Below, one piece after another: positions 47,595 to 55,940 of a DNA stretch of 64,000 nucleotides. A model generated the notes under the pieces. That model searched no databases. It had not been told where the DNA came from and saw nothing but the letters and a program-made list of their open reading frames with translations. This DNA is from Ferrimonas aestuarii (GTDB lineage Bacteria; Pseudomonadota; Gammaproteobacteria; Enterobacterales; Shewanellaceae). Made by a program: the position numbers and the translations under genes. How positions within the stretch are numbered: the first letter of the stretch is position 1; each line of letters opens with the position of its first letter. The DNA is taken from NCBI RefSeq assembly GCF_005116665.1, contig NZ_SWCJ01000008.1, positions 1 to 64,000 on the forward strand, given 5' to 3'.

Positions 47595-48056
47595 ATGAGT
47601 TTGACGCAGCAACAGAAACAATTGGTAAAACACAGCTTTGCTAAGGTGGAGCCCATTGCCGAACAGGCTGCGGCTCTGTTTTATCAGAAGCTATTTGAAT
47701 ACGACCCAAGCTTGAAGCCGCTGTTTGGCAAGTCTATTGACGAGCAGGGAAAGAAACTGATGGCCACGTTGGCGCTGGCCGTGGCTTCGTTGGATGACAT
47801 CGACGCCTTAGTGCCAACGTTGCAGCACCTGGCGCGGCGTCATCTCGATTATGGGGTCAAGGTAGAGGACTACACCCCAGTAGGCAACGCGCTGCTGTTT
47901 GCGTTATCTAAAGGGCTTGGGGCGGATTTTACTCCAGAGACTCGTCAAGCTTGGATTGAGACCTACACCCTTATTGCTACCGTAATGCGCCAAGGGGCGT
48001 ATCCAGATTACCATCCCCAACGCTTTCGGAACCGAAAGCGCTATCACCATTTGTAG
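47595..48056 (+). CDS. Single-domain globin (Vitreoscilla-hemoglobin/neuroglobin-like)
   Basis: A 153-residue heme globin. The proximal His is probably H83 in HLARRHLDYGVKVEDY, the F-helix signature of bacterial single-domain and flavohemoglobin-type globins. The distal region is around FYQKLFEYDPSLKPLFG. There is no FAD or NAD reductase domain, so it binds oxygen or NO but needs an outside reductant. The ATG at 47595 is chosen because the globin fold begins there. The last 17 codons are basic and contain a perfect palindrome at DNA level, unusual for the family. Confidence 0.85.
   Translation: MSLTQQQKQLVKHSFAKVEPIAEQAAALFYQKLFEYDPSLKPLFGKSIDEQGKKLMATLALAVASLDDIDALVPTLQHLARRHLDYGVKVEDYTPVGNALLFALSKGLGADFTPETRQAWIETYTLIATVMRQGAYPDYHPQRFRNRKRYHHL
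48021..48040. repeat. Perfect palindrome inside the globin 3' end
   Basis: Arms cgctttcgg and ccgaaagcg (9 bases each) around a 2-base centre, inside the last codons of the globin gene. It has no T run on either strand. It may be a small inserted repeat that extended the protein. Confidence 0.5.
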
Positions 48057-48070
48057 GCGAGCCAAGAGAC

Positions 48071-48346
48071 CTAGTTTTGGATGGCGGCTTTGAAACTGTC
48101 GTTGGCTCGAAATGCCGGCAGCGTCCGAAATGGGATCTCGATGGTTTCACCGGTAGTTGGGTTTCTGCCGGTTTTCGCCAGATGATGACGAACTTCAAAT
48201 ACCCCAAGCTTTGGTAGGTAGACCTTTTCCCCTTCATGAAGTGCTTTGGTAATACTGAACTCCATCGCCTTCAAGCAGGCCTGACACTCTTTCTTGGTCA
48301 ATCCGCTGCGTTCAGCCATGGAGTGAACCAGTTGCTGTCGATTCAT
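48071..48346 (-). CDS. HU/IHF-family DNA-binding protein
   Basis: A 91-residue protein of the bacterial histone-like family, with the HU arm motif AKTGRNPTTGETIEIP and the helical N-terminus MNRQQLVHSMAERSGLTKKE. It is more divergent than HupA, HupB or IHF subunits, so it is probably an extra HU paralog. The start at 48346 is chosen for fit to the family length (about 90). It is convergent with the globin gene 14 bases away. Confidence 0.85.
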   Translation of the reverse strand: MNRQQLVHSMAERSGLTKKECQACLKAMEFSITKALHEGEKVYLPKLGVFEVRHHLAKTGRNPTTGETIEIPFRTLPAFRANDSFKAAIQN

Positions 48347-48945
48347 CGTGTTCTCGCCATTAGTCAAAGGAGCGGTTTTATAACGGATTTGGCGATGAAA
48401 ATCGAACAAGCTTCGGCTGTTTGATGGTGGGGTAGTCAAAGTGGGATATTTTTAACCGTCCAGTCTACGATTTGTGGTTTCGCAGCGGGGAATATGACGG
48501 ATTTATAATAAAAGAAGCGCCGCAAAACCGGGCGGCGCCTTATAGACATGCTTTGGGAACATTAAGCGGCTCTAAGTGTAAGAAAGCTAGTGTTACAGGA
48601 CTGTGAGCAAATTCACGGCCTAATGAAAGTCGATGATTGTCTTCAAATCCGGTGAATGTGCCTGATTTTATGCTGAAGCAGGGGGTGTTTAGCCAAGATT
48701 GCAGTTTTCTGTCACGCTACTCATCCGTTTGTGGATACACTGTCATCTTATTGGAATCTGATTGTCATGAATCTGACATTTAGCGCCCATAGAGTGAAGA
48801 CATGCAATTCGATGCTCTCTCGTTTGCTGTTTGTCCCTTGCCAATGGCAAGGGATTTTTTATGTCGATAAAACCCCTCCAACTCATTAAACCCTTGCCAT
48901 ACTTCACTGATAGGTTGTCGATGACTGTGCGCCGAGGTGTTGGAT
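48347..48945. other. Gap before the L,D-transpeptidase, with an orphan terminator and hairpin
   Basis: A 599-base gap. It holds a G+C-rich hairpin, gcgccgc/gcggcgc (48517-48538), and a strong plus-strand intrinsic terminator, cccttgcc/ggcaaggg plus TTTTTT (48835-48860), that does not end any called gene. A tandem-like stretch aatctga...gaatctgacat lies at 48756-48780. The terminator could end a short RNA or act as an attenuator for the gene at 48946. Confidence 0.45.
48835..48860 (+). terminator. Orphan intrinsic terminator upstream of the L,D-transpeptidase gene
   Basis: Perfect 8-base stem cccttgcc/ggcaaggg with a 3-base loop, then A and TTTTTT. There is no plus-strand gene upstream between 48347 and this point, so whatever it ends is an uncalled transcript. 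Confidence 0.8.
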
Positions 48946-50439
48946 GTGAGATGGCTAGTCGTAATGGGATTCGTGTTGTGGGCTATTGGACGGTTATCAG
49001 CATCACCACTGTGGTTTGAAACCTCAATTCAGTCTCAGGCTGCAGGCGAGCTTGCTCGGCAACTGCATTTTGTCGCCAGTGCCGAGCTTTCTCCTCAGTT
49101 TTCTCAATTAAGTGAGCAATTGGCAGCGCCCAACCTCAGTGCTGAACAACGAAGCGAACTGCTGACCGAAGCTTATCTATTGCTGCGTTCTTTTAACCAG
49201 CACCTCGCTTTGCGTGTGTTGACCGAGGTTCCGTTGTTGGACGAACATGTGGCGCTCGAAAGCCAAGAGGGCAGTGTGCTGCAGTTGGCTCACGCCCTGC
49301 AAGAACGTCGTATTATCCAAGAAGTGATGGCACTAGAGCCTCAAGGGGTAAATTATCTGTCTGCTCGCCACTGGGTTGAATACCTGCAAAGCTTGGCTCA
49401 CGTTCAGTGGCCAGATTTTCATGGCAGAGCCCTACTGGAGCCCGGAGACCGTCATGATGAGATCGAACAGGTTCGTTTGGTACTTAAGCTACTCAAAGAT
49501 TATGACGGTCCTTGGTTAGGGCGGCGATACGATGATGAATTAGTTCAGGCAGTTACCGCATTTCAACGACGTCACGGTTTGGAACCCGATGGGGTCATTG
49601 GGCCGAAAACTCGCCACTGGTTAGCAAAAACACCGCAGTTGCGTGCACAGCTACTGTCGCGAAATATCCTTCGTCAGAGTGCCGATAAGGCTCGATTTGC
49701 TGACGAACATTGGCTGGTGAACATCCCCGAGTTTCGTCTGCGCTGGAATACCGCAGAAGGCGTAAAGTTTGAATCTAAGGTGGTGGTAGGGCGCAGCAGT
49801 CGACGTACCCCGAGAATGGTCTCGGAAGTGGCCAGCATTGTGGTGAACCCCAGTTGGAACGTGCCTCGCTCCATCATCCGCAAGGACATTGTTCGCAGAA
49901 TCCGTAAGGATGGGGATTACCTCAGCGCCCAGCAGTTTGATGTGTACGACTGGCAAGGTAAGCCAGTCATTCTCACGGCGTCGGAATGGCAGCAAAAAGC
50001 CAGTGGCCGATTTCCCTATCGGTTGACCCAGCGCCCTGGAGAGATAAATGCGTTAGGGCGCTATAAATTTCACTTGAACGATTCTGGGGCAATCTATCTG
50101 CACGATACTCCCACCAAGGCGTTATTTAACGAAGTGTCTCGAGGGTTCTCATCTGGATGTGTCCGAGTTCAGGATGCGGATATTTTGGCTTATCAATTGG
50201 CCCAGTCTCATGGCGTCAACAACAAATTATTCAATCGAGCGTTGAGGAGTCAATCGACACAATGGCTGAAGCTTGCTTCGCCCATGCCTGTGTATATGGT
50301 CTACTGGAGTGCATGGATGGGCGTAGACCATCGGCCGCAATATCGCCCAGATATTTACAGTCTAGAGCGTGATCTCGATCACGAAATTGGCATCGCCCAG
50401 ATTTCGGCTCCGTCTAATAAATCGGCAACAATTCCGTGA
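48946..50439 (+). CDS. L,D-transpeptidase (LdtD/YcbB-like)
   Basis: A 497-residue exported enzyme that makes 3-3 cross-links in peptidoglycan. It has an N-terminal signal anchor (RWLVVMGFVLWAIGRLSAS), a peptidoglycan-binding domain (AFQRRHGLEPDGVIGPKTRHWL, about residues 200-225), and a YkuD catalytic domain. The catalytic Cys405 is in GFSSGCVRV, and the preceding conserved His is in YLHDTPTKALF. The GTG at 48946 is chosen because GAGG lies eight bases upstream and a hydrophobic segment follows at once. LdtD in E. coli is also paired with ycbK, as here. Confidence 0.9.
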   Translation: MRWLVVMGFVLWAIGRLSASPLWFETSIQSQAAGELARQLHFVASAELSPQFSQLSEQLAAPNLSAEQRSELLTEAYLLLRSFNQHLALRVLTEVPLLDEHVALESQEGSVLQLAHALQERRIIQEVMALEPQGVNYLSARHWVEYLQSLAHVQWPDFHGRALLEPGDRHDEIEQVRLVLKLLKDYDGPWLGRRYDDELVQAVTAFQRRHGLEPDGVIGPKTRHWLAKTPQLRAQLLSRNILRQSADKARFADEHWLVNIPEFRLRWNTAEGVKFESKVVVGRSSRRTPRMVSEVASIVVNPSWNVPRSIIRKDIVRRIRKDGDYLSAQQFDVYDWQGKPVILTASEWQQKASGRFPYRLTQRPGEINALGRYKFHLNDSGAIYLHDTPTKALFNEVSRGFSSGCVRVQDADILAYQLAQSHGVNNKLFNRALRSQSTQWLKLASPMPVYMVYWSAWMGVDHRPQYRPDIYSLERDLDHEIGIAQISAPSNKSATIP

Positions 50440-50478
50440 TTTACTAAAAAATGGCTTTTTTATAGCATTTTTCTCTTA

Positions 50479-50492
50479 TTGATCCTAATCAA
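50479..50492. promoter_or_regulatory. Perfect FNR/EtrA-type box (TTGAT-N4-ATCAA)
   Basis: The sequence TTGAT CCTA ATCAA matches the FNR consensus exactly. It lies 72 bases before the YcbK-like start, in a 124-base gap after the L,D-transpeptidase gene. In Shewanella the homologous regulator is EtrA. Regulation is inferred from sequence only. Confidence 0.55.
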
Positions 50493-50563
50493 GTTCCTGA
50501 TTAGCGTACTGCCTTACTTAAAAATAGTGATTGCCAAGGTTGGCGTTTGAGTAAGGGGGATCA

Positions 50564-51115
50564 ATGTCAGAGTGTGATACTACGCGTCGTTTATTAGTTA
50601 AAGGGTTAGGCGCGTTGGCGGTTTGCCAAGTCTCAGGTGTGGCGTGGGCCGGCGCTCAAACCAAGCCAGAGGTCGACAAAACCCTCTCGTTTTATAATCG
50701 CCATACCGGTGAATCCACTAAGCAGTGTTTTTGGCATCAGGGACAGTTTGATCCGCAAGCGTTAGCGGCGTTTGATTCTGTGCTTCGAGATCATCGCAAT
50801 GGTGAAACCACCGAGATTGACCGAAATCTGTTTGAGCTTTTGCATCGCCTACAAACAAAGTTGGGCACCAACGCCCGCTTTGAAATCATCTCTGGTTATC
50901 GAAGCCCTGCCACCAATGCGATGCTGGCGGCTCGATCGAATGGGGTGGCCAAACGCAGCTACCATACCCGAGCCATGGCGGTGGACATCGCCGTTCCAGG
51001 AGTAGACACCGCTACCCTTCGTCAAGCGGCCTTGGACCTAAAGCTAGGTGGCGTTGGCTTTTATCCTAAATCGGGCTTTGTGCATGTGGATACGGGGCCG
51101 GTGCGACGTTGGTAG
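50564..51115 (+). CDS. YcbK-like DUF882 / M15-type exported protein
   Basis: A 183-residue protein with a twin-arginine signal (RRLLVKG, Arg 8 and 9). The catalytic-type domain has H134 in SYHTRAMAVD, D141, and H174 in GFVHVDTG, which match the zinc ligands of M15 D-Ala-D-Ala or L,D-carboxypeptidases. E. coli YcbK is a Tat substrate beside the L,D-transpeptidase gene and trims peptidoglycan-related peptides; here the order is the same. AAGGGGG precedes the ATG. Its activity is inferred from family and site residues. Confidence 0.88.
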   Translation: MSECDTTRRLLVKGLGALAVCQVSGVAWAGAQTKPEVDKTLSFYNRHTGESTKQCFWHQGQFDPQALAAFDSVLRDHRNGETTEIDRNLFELLHRLQTKLGTNARFEIISGYRSPATNAMLAARSNGVAKRSYHTRAMAVDIAVPGVDTATLRQAALDLKLGGVGFYPKSGFVHVDTGPVRRW

Positions 51116-51314
51116 GCTTTATTAAATCCTAAATCGTGTAGTTGAGGGCGATGGGCTTGTTGCGTAGGCAATAAAACCGCTCATACCGCTGGCTAAGGCG
51201 CAAAAACAGTTTGCACGCTCCAAGAGTCGTGGTAGACTCCGCTCGCATTTTTGCAAACGTGTCATTGCTGGTCGCAAGCAGTGACAACGGTTTTATTAAT
51301 ACAAGGTAATACTA

Positions 51315-51602
51315 ATGTCTTTCGTATTCGAAGCTAAAGTACGTGCTGACCAAGGGAAAGGTGCGAGCCGCCGCCTACGTCACGCCGACAAAATTCCAGC
51401 CATCATCTACGGTGGTGAAGAAGCGCCTATCTCTATCGAGCTGGATCACAACCTGATCCTGCAAGCTCAAGAGCACGAGTCTTTCTACACTTCTGAACTG
51501 ACCATCAACGTTGATGGCAAAGAAGTTAAGGTGAAAGCTCAGGACATGCAGCGCCACCCATACAAGCCAAAAGTTACTCACGTAGACTTTAAGCGCGTTT
51601 AA
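51315..51602 (+). CDS. rplY: 50S ribosomal protein L25 (short form)
   Basis: A 95-residue L25 that binds 5S rRNA, the same short form as in E. coli (94). Start [20 protein letters not shown] and the segment [20 protein letters not shown] are typical. It has a 200-base upstream region and a strong terminator. Its last 36 coding bases, stop and terminator are repeated 191 bp downstream. Confidence 0.96.
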   Translation: MSFVFEAKVRADQGKGASRRLRHADKIPAIIYGGEEAPISIELDHNLILQAQEHESFYTSELTINVDGKEVKVKAQDMQRHPYKPKVTHVDFKRV

Positions 51603-51841
51603 TTACGAGCTAGCTTGCGAAAAGGGCACCTTAGGGTGCCTTTTTTGATCCTGCTATTTAAGTAGAGCTGGGGCTAGAAAGGTACAAGTGCGCAAGTAGA
51701 ACTGGGCTAGAAAGGTATAAGTGCGCTGTTGCAGCGCCCGCAGTACCCATAACAAAGCCAAAAGTTACTCACGTAGACGTTAAGCGCGTTTAATTACGGG
51801 CTAGCTTGCGAAAAGGGCACCTTAGGGTGCCTTTTTTGATC
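51564..51841 (+). repeat. Direct repeat of the rplY 3' end and terminator
   Basis: Copy 1 at 51564-51650 and copy 2 at 51755-51841 are 87 bases long and differ at two positions (T to G in a Phe/Val codon and A to G after the stop). Each includes the last 36 bases of the gene, the stop, and the full terminator. Copy 2 has no gene body. The interval 51651-51754 contains two further near-identical direct repeats (51661-51693 and 51695-51726). Confidence 0.92.
51621..51646 (+). terminator. Terminator after rplY (copy 1)
   Basis: Stem aagggcacc/gggtgcctt with loop tta, followed by TTTTTT. An identical copy lies at about 51812-51837. Confidence 0.93.
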
Positions 51842-51922
51842 TGCCTTGAAAAGTGATAACAAGGTGTGGTTGATGACTGACCATTGAAGTGTGGCGTGAA
51901 GCCTTGCTTTTGTATCTAAAAC

Positions 51923-51948
51923 AGCGCCGGAATATTCCGGCGCTTTGT
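51923..51948. terminator. Terminator for the minus-strand subtilase gene
   Basis: Perfect 22-base palindrome AGCGCCGGAAT/ATTCCGGCGCT followed on the minus strand by GTTTT. It lies between rplY and the convergent subtilase gene. Confidence 0.85.
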
Positions 51949-51950
51949 TT

Positions 51951-54900
51951 TTACAAGGTCTGACGTCGACGCCAGTAGGTGAGCGCTGCTAGCATCACAA
52001 CAGACCAAGACAGACTGCCGCCGCCGGAACCGCCCGAGCCGGAATTAGAGCCGCTATTGGCGTTGCTGCTTCGGCTGGCGTCCAGCGGGAAAGCGTCATT
52101 GGCGTCTTCCACACCATCGTTATCATCGTCGGTATCGGCGTTATTGCCGATGCCATCGAGATCCGTATCTACAGACTCGCTGGCGTCCAGCGGGAAAGCG
52201 TCATTGGCGTCTTCCACACCATCGTTGTCATCGTCGGTATCGGCGTTATTGCCGATGCCATCGAGATCGCTGTCCACAGATTCGCTGGCGTCCAGCGGGA
52301 AAGCGTCATTGGCGTCTTCCACACCATCGTTATCATCGTCGGTATCGGCGTTATTGCCGATGCCATCGAGATCGCTGTCCACAGATTCGCTGGCGTCCAG
52401 CGGGAAAGCATCATTGGCGTCTTCCACACCATCGTTGTCATCGTCGGTATCGGAGTTATTGCCGATGCCATCGAGATCGGTGTCCATGGATTCGCTGGGG
52501 TTGAGTGGGAATGCATCCAATGTATCTTCTACGCCATCATTATCGTCATCAGGGTCCAGGCTGTCGATGATGCCATCGCCATCGGAGTCAGCTAGTGACT
52601 CATCTCCAGAGCCCAACTCAAAGGCGTATGGGATGATGTTAGTGATGCGGTTACCGCCATTGGTGATTAAGGTCAGCGTTAAGGTAATGGATTCATTGCC
52701 ATAGCTCAGTGGCAGCTCAAAGTAGTGCCAAGAACCATCATTAGTACCCGTGAGTAACTCTGGATCTTGGTTAGCACGTTGCACCTCAACCGTGAGTTGG
52801 CTCAAGCTTGTGTCAGGGTCTTCAATCTGAAGGGCGAGGTTGCCGTTGATTCGGCGGATGGCGTCGGTGAGCTCGTCGCCGTGACGCAGTTGCAGCTGGG
52901 CAAAGCCGGGAATTAGTTCGTGTGTCGCGCCGGATAGATCAAAGCTCACGCTGGCATCGGTTTGGGTACCGTTATCGTAGGTTATTACAGCCTGATGACA
53001 GTCGTCGATACTGACGATTCTGCCTAGCGCTTCGTTGTTGTACATCTCGGTGAGAGGGGTTGTGTTTCCACATGCACTCAGTTGTCCTTTCTCCATGAAA
53101 TTGTGATCTCTGGTTCGAATTAACGCCTCCTCAAAGCCGGATGTTGCCTCACCACTAACGCGGCGGAAAGCCAGTAGGCCCTGTGGACCGTTGAATTCCG
53201 TTAGCCCAGCCCAATACTGTAAAGGAGATGTGAAATCGAAACGACGATGATCTTGGGAGTGGTAGATCTGCTTGTCATTGTAGCCGTGGTCGATGTATTG
53301 CCACTTTGCAATCTGCCCCTCTGAGGTAAAGTTCCACTCACCGGTTGTGGCTACTTTGTGGGATATGTAGTAATTGTCTTTTTGGTGGAAATCGAGATGC
53401 CCAAAGTCACCGCTGAATTGGTCATTGGTATAGTAATAATCCAGTTCGACGTCACCTTGCAGCAGGTCGTTGTCAAGGAGCAGCTGACGAGTGCCGATGA
53501 AGTGCGGCTTATCGCCTCCTGCGTGATAATTAACGCGGCTATGGTAAGGCGCCAGTTCTAGCGATTGTGCGCCCATACTATCCGTGCTGTCAGCGTGGCG
53601 GTATAGGTGGTAAAAGGCTCGTGGCTCGCCATCTCCATCGCTAAAGCCAAAGGCTTCAATACTGGCATTGACCTTGGCGGGAAACTGATTGAAGCCCAGC
53701 AACGGCGGCGTTGATGGTTTTGATGTGAACCCAAGGGGGCTATAGATCAGGTGGTCGGCAACGGTAACATTGGCTCGGAACGCCTTGAGGTTCATGCTGC
53801 TAAATGGAACTGGCTCCCCATCCTGTGTTACCTCACCTATAGTGAAAAACTGATCGATTTCACTTTTACTAAACACTACCTTGCCTCCGCCTTGAGGGGC
53901 GGTTTTATAGTAGAAACCGGCGCGGCTAATGGCCGTTAATTCCGAGGTTGAATCTCTGAAGATCGGAGGCGACGATTCAATGATGAGATGGTTGCTTTCC
54001 CCTCGGGATACCAGTAGCGATAGGGGGGCTCCTGTGTCGCTCGGTCGTTCGCCTCGATGTTGCCAATTGCTATTAAATAGGTTAACGGTAAATGCGCCGG
54101 ATTGGTCTTCGGGGGCGACCTCCACAGTGGCGTAGTTGTCCAGCATCAGAGCCAGTTTCACGCTTTGATTTGTGTGGGTGTCTTGAATGCTAAGATCCGT
54201 TTGATAGAACTTGTAATTGCGATCGATAAATGAGGGTTTATCTATGTCGATGATTGCGTTGATGATTTGCGATTGCCCCGGGGCGAGCTCAAACTCGGAG
54301 GGAGTCAACACCACTGATACGCCTTGAAACTGCGCTTCCTGAGTGATCAGATACTGGCCATCCTCTTGCCCATGATGGGTTACCGTGAAGGTGTGGGTGC
54401 TGTTCGCTTCGGCTTCTGAGGCTAACCCCAAAAATAGAGTGCTTTGGTCCACTTCGACAGTGCTGGCTAACGCAGCATTGATATCGATGCGCCCAACACC
54501 AGTACTGTGGTAGCTCCAGCCAAGACGTTTGGCAGTATGCATCAATCGGTGCTTTAACTGTATCGGCGTGAGAGACGGCTGTGCTTGCAATAACAGCGCC
54601 GCCGCACCAGCCACGTGAGGGGCGGCCATGCTGGTACCGCTTTTGGTGGCATAACTTTGGTTTGGTGTGGCTGAGTAGATATCTTCCCCGGGCGCTGCCA
54701 CATCAGGCTTTAGAAAGTTGGCATTGGCAATGGGACCTTTACTGCTCGAGAACGAGAGTTCGTCGGTTTTTGTGGTGTTAGCCACGGTAATGGCATCTTC
54801 CGCGGTACCTGGTGAGTTGATGGTTTGCTCATAGAAGTCGTTGCCTGCGGCTACCACCACAACCACACCTCGGGCTACCGCTTCATTGACGGCTTGGCTC

Positions 54901-55769
54901 AAAGGATCGTCTGGGGAACCATACCCGCCTAAGCTTAAGTTGATGATATCGACGGCATCATCAGTGGCTGGATTTTGATCTGGGTCTAGCGCTCGGTCGA
55001 TGGCGGCAATGATGTTGGAATCAAATCCGTCACCATAGTCATCGAGCACTTTATAGGCATAAAGTTTGGCATTAGGTGCAACGCCTTGGATGTCGCTATC
55101 GTTGCCGCTGGCAATGGCGGCAACGTGGGTACCATGGCCATGAGAATCCATTGGATCGTTATCGTCGTAAGCGAAATCGTAGCCGCCAATCACTTTACAA
55201 TTGGCACCGATGCAGCCCCCTAAAGCGGTGTGTCGATAATCGATACCCGTATCCAAAATGGCGATGGTGATGCCATCGCCTTTAAGGGCTCGTTGTTGGC
55301 TATCACGTTGCTTCCATGCCTCATGAGTGCCGATTAATGGCACACTTTCTGTAAGAGTTGCGTGTTTGATGTTATCTGGAAATACTGCTTTGACTTCAGG
55401 CAGTGCTCGCAATTGCGCGACTTGGTACTCAGAAGCATCAACAATAACAAAGTTGCCAGCGCGGGAGTGTTGGCGTATTACGCCATCGACCAATCGGTTG
55501 GACGTGAGTTGCTGAGCAAAGCTTTGTTGTTGCTGCACTCTGAAGGTTACTCGTAACGCCGAATCAAACTGGGATTGACTAAGGGTAGCGCTGTTGTTGC
55601 TGTCATTCAGTTGCACAATCCATCGGTTGTGATCGCTGGCAGCTTTATCGGAGTTGTGGATCTTTGATTGGTAGGTTTTGTTATCCGATATTGACATCGG
55701 TGAGGCGTATATTGCTTCTGGAGTGAAGGCAATTGCCAACAGCCCAGCCCTAAAAAGTGTAGATTTCAT
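51951..55769 (-). CDS. S8 subtilisin-family protease with thrombospondin-3-type repeats and GlyGly-CTERM tail
   Basis: A 1272-residue exported protease. Signal peptide to about residue 22, inhibitor-like propeptide (about 47-140), then the peptidase domain with Asp173 (ILDTGIDYRH), His212 (DSHGHGTHVAA), oxyanion Asn310 (VVVAAGN) and Ser380 (SGTSMAAPHVAG). A long beta-rich region follows. The C-terminal end has tandem DxDxDG acidic repeats typical of calcium-binding thrombospondin type 3 units, then a Gly/Ser linker, a short hydrophobic helix and an Arg-rich end (TYWRRRQTL), a GlyGly-CTERM signal. Such proteins are cut by rhombosortase and surface-anchored. It is divergent from a LysR regulator. 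Confidence 0.93.
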   Translation of the reverse strand: MKSTLFRAGLLAIAFTPEAIYASPMSISDNKTYQSKIHNSDKAASDHNRWIVQLNDSNNSATLSQSQFDSALRVTFRVQQQQSFAQQLTSNRLVDGVIRQHSRAGNFVIVDASEYQVAQLRALPEVKAVFPDNIKHATLTESVPLIGTHEAWKQRDSQQRALKGDGITIAILDTGIDYRHTALGGCIGANCKVIGGYDFAYDDNDPMDSHGHGTHVAAIASGNDSDIQGVAPNAKLYAYKVLDDYGDGFDSNIIAAIDRALDPDQNPATDDAVDIINLSLGGYGSPDDPLSQAVNEAVARGVVVVVAAGNDFYEQTINSPGTAEDAITVANTTKTDELSFSSSKGPIANANFLKPDVAAPGEDIYSATPNQSYATKSGTSMAAPHVAGAAALLLQAQPSLTPIQLKHRLMHTAKRLGWSYHSTGVGRIDINAALASTVEVDQSTLFLGLASEAEANSTHTFTVTHHGQEDGQYLITQEAQFQGVSVVLTPSEFELAPGQSQIINAIIDIDKPSFIDRNYKFYQTDLSIQDTHTNQSVKLALMLDNYATVEVAPEDQSGAFTVNLFNSNWQHRGERPSDTGAPLSLLVSRGESNHLIIESSPPIFRDSTSELTAISRAGFYYKTAPQGGGKVVFSKSEIDQFFTIGEVTQDGEPVPFSSMNLKAFRANVTVADHLIYSPLGFTSKPSTPPLLGFNQFPAKVNASIEAFGFSDGDGEPRAFYHLYRHADSTDSMGAQSLELAPYHSRVNYHAGGDKPHFIGTRQLLLDNDLLQGDVELDYYYTNDQFSGDFGHLDFHQKDNYYISHKVATTGEWNFTSEGQIAKWQYIDHGYNDKQIYHSQDHRRFDFTSPLQYWAGLTEFNGPQGLLAFRRVSGEATSGFEEALIRTRDHNFMEKGQLSACGNTTPLTEMYNNEALGRIVSIDDCHQAVITYDNGTQTDASVSFDLSGATHELIPGFAQLQLRHGDELTDAIRRINGNLALQIEDPDTSLSQLTVEVQRANQDPELLTGTNDGSWHYFELPLSYGNESITLTLTLITNGGNRITNIIPYAFELGSGDESLADSDGDGIIDSLDPDDDNDGVEDTLDAFPLNPSESMDTDLDGIGNNSDTDDDNDGVEDANDAFPLDASESVDSDLDGIGNNADTDDDNDGVEDANDAFPLDASESVDSDLDGIGNNADTDDDNDGVEDANDAFPLDASESVDTDLDGIGNNADTDDDNDGVEDANDAFPLDASRSSNANSGSNSGSGGSGGGSLSWSVVMLAALTYWRRRQTL
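52076..52495 (-). repeat. Four tandem 105-bp repeats in the subtilase gene
   Basis: Four units of exactly 105 bp (35 residues; core DSDLDGIGNN...DDDNDGVEDANDAFPLDAS) with about 95 percent identity by eye. The perfect unit spacing was checked at 52076, 52181, 52286 and 52391. They encode the calcium-binding-type repeats. Confidence 0.93.
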
Positions 55770-55940
55770 GTTTACAATGTTATTGGTTTGTTAATTTGTG
55801 GCATTGTATTGAAGTTTGTAGACTGTTTCCACAAGGTTCTGGTTTCTAATTGTTGGTAAACGGGTTGCGTTTATCTGATGATTAAGTCCAAAATGTGAAT
55901 AGACGCCGATCAATAAGCAATTATTCTAATTTGGGCAACG

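Noticed and set aside
50479..50492. The box as a CRP site.
   Set aside because: CRP sites read TGTGA-N6-TCACA; this sequence is TTGAT-N4-ATCAA, the FNR form.
51661..51726. Short direct repeats in the interval after rplY, considered as a CRISPR-like array.
   Set aside because: Only two units, adjacent with one base between, and no spacers or cas genes.
53100..53125. A GGTTCGAATT stretch recalling a tRNA T-loop.
   Set aside because: It lies inside the subtilase coding sequence and no cloverleaf arms surround it.
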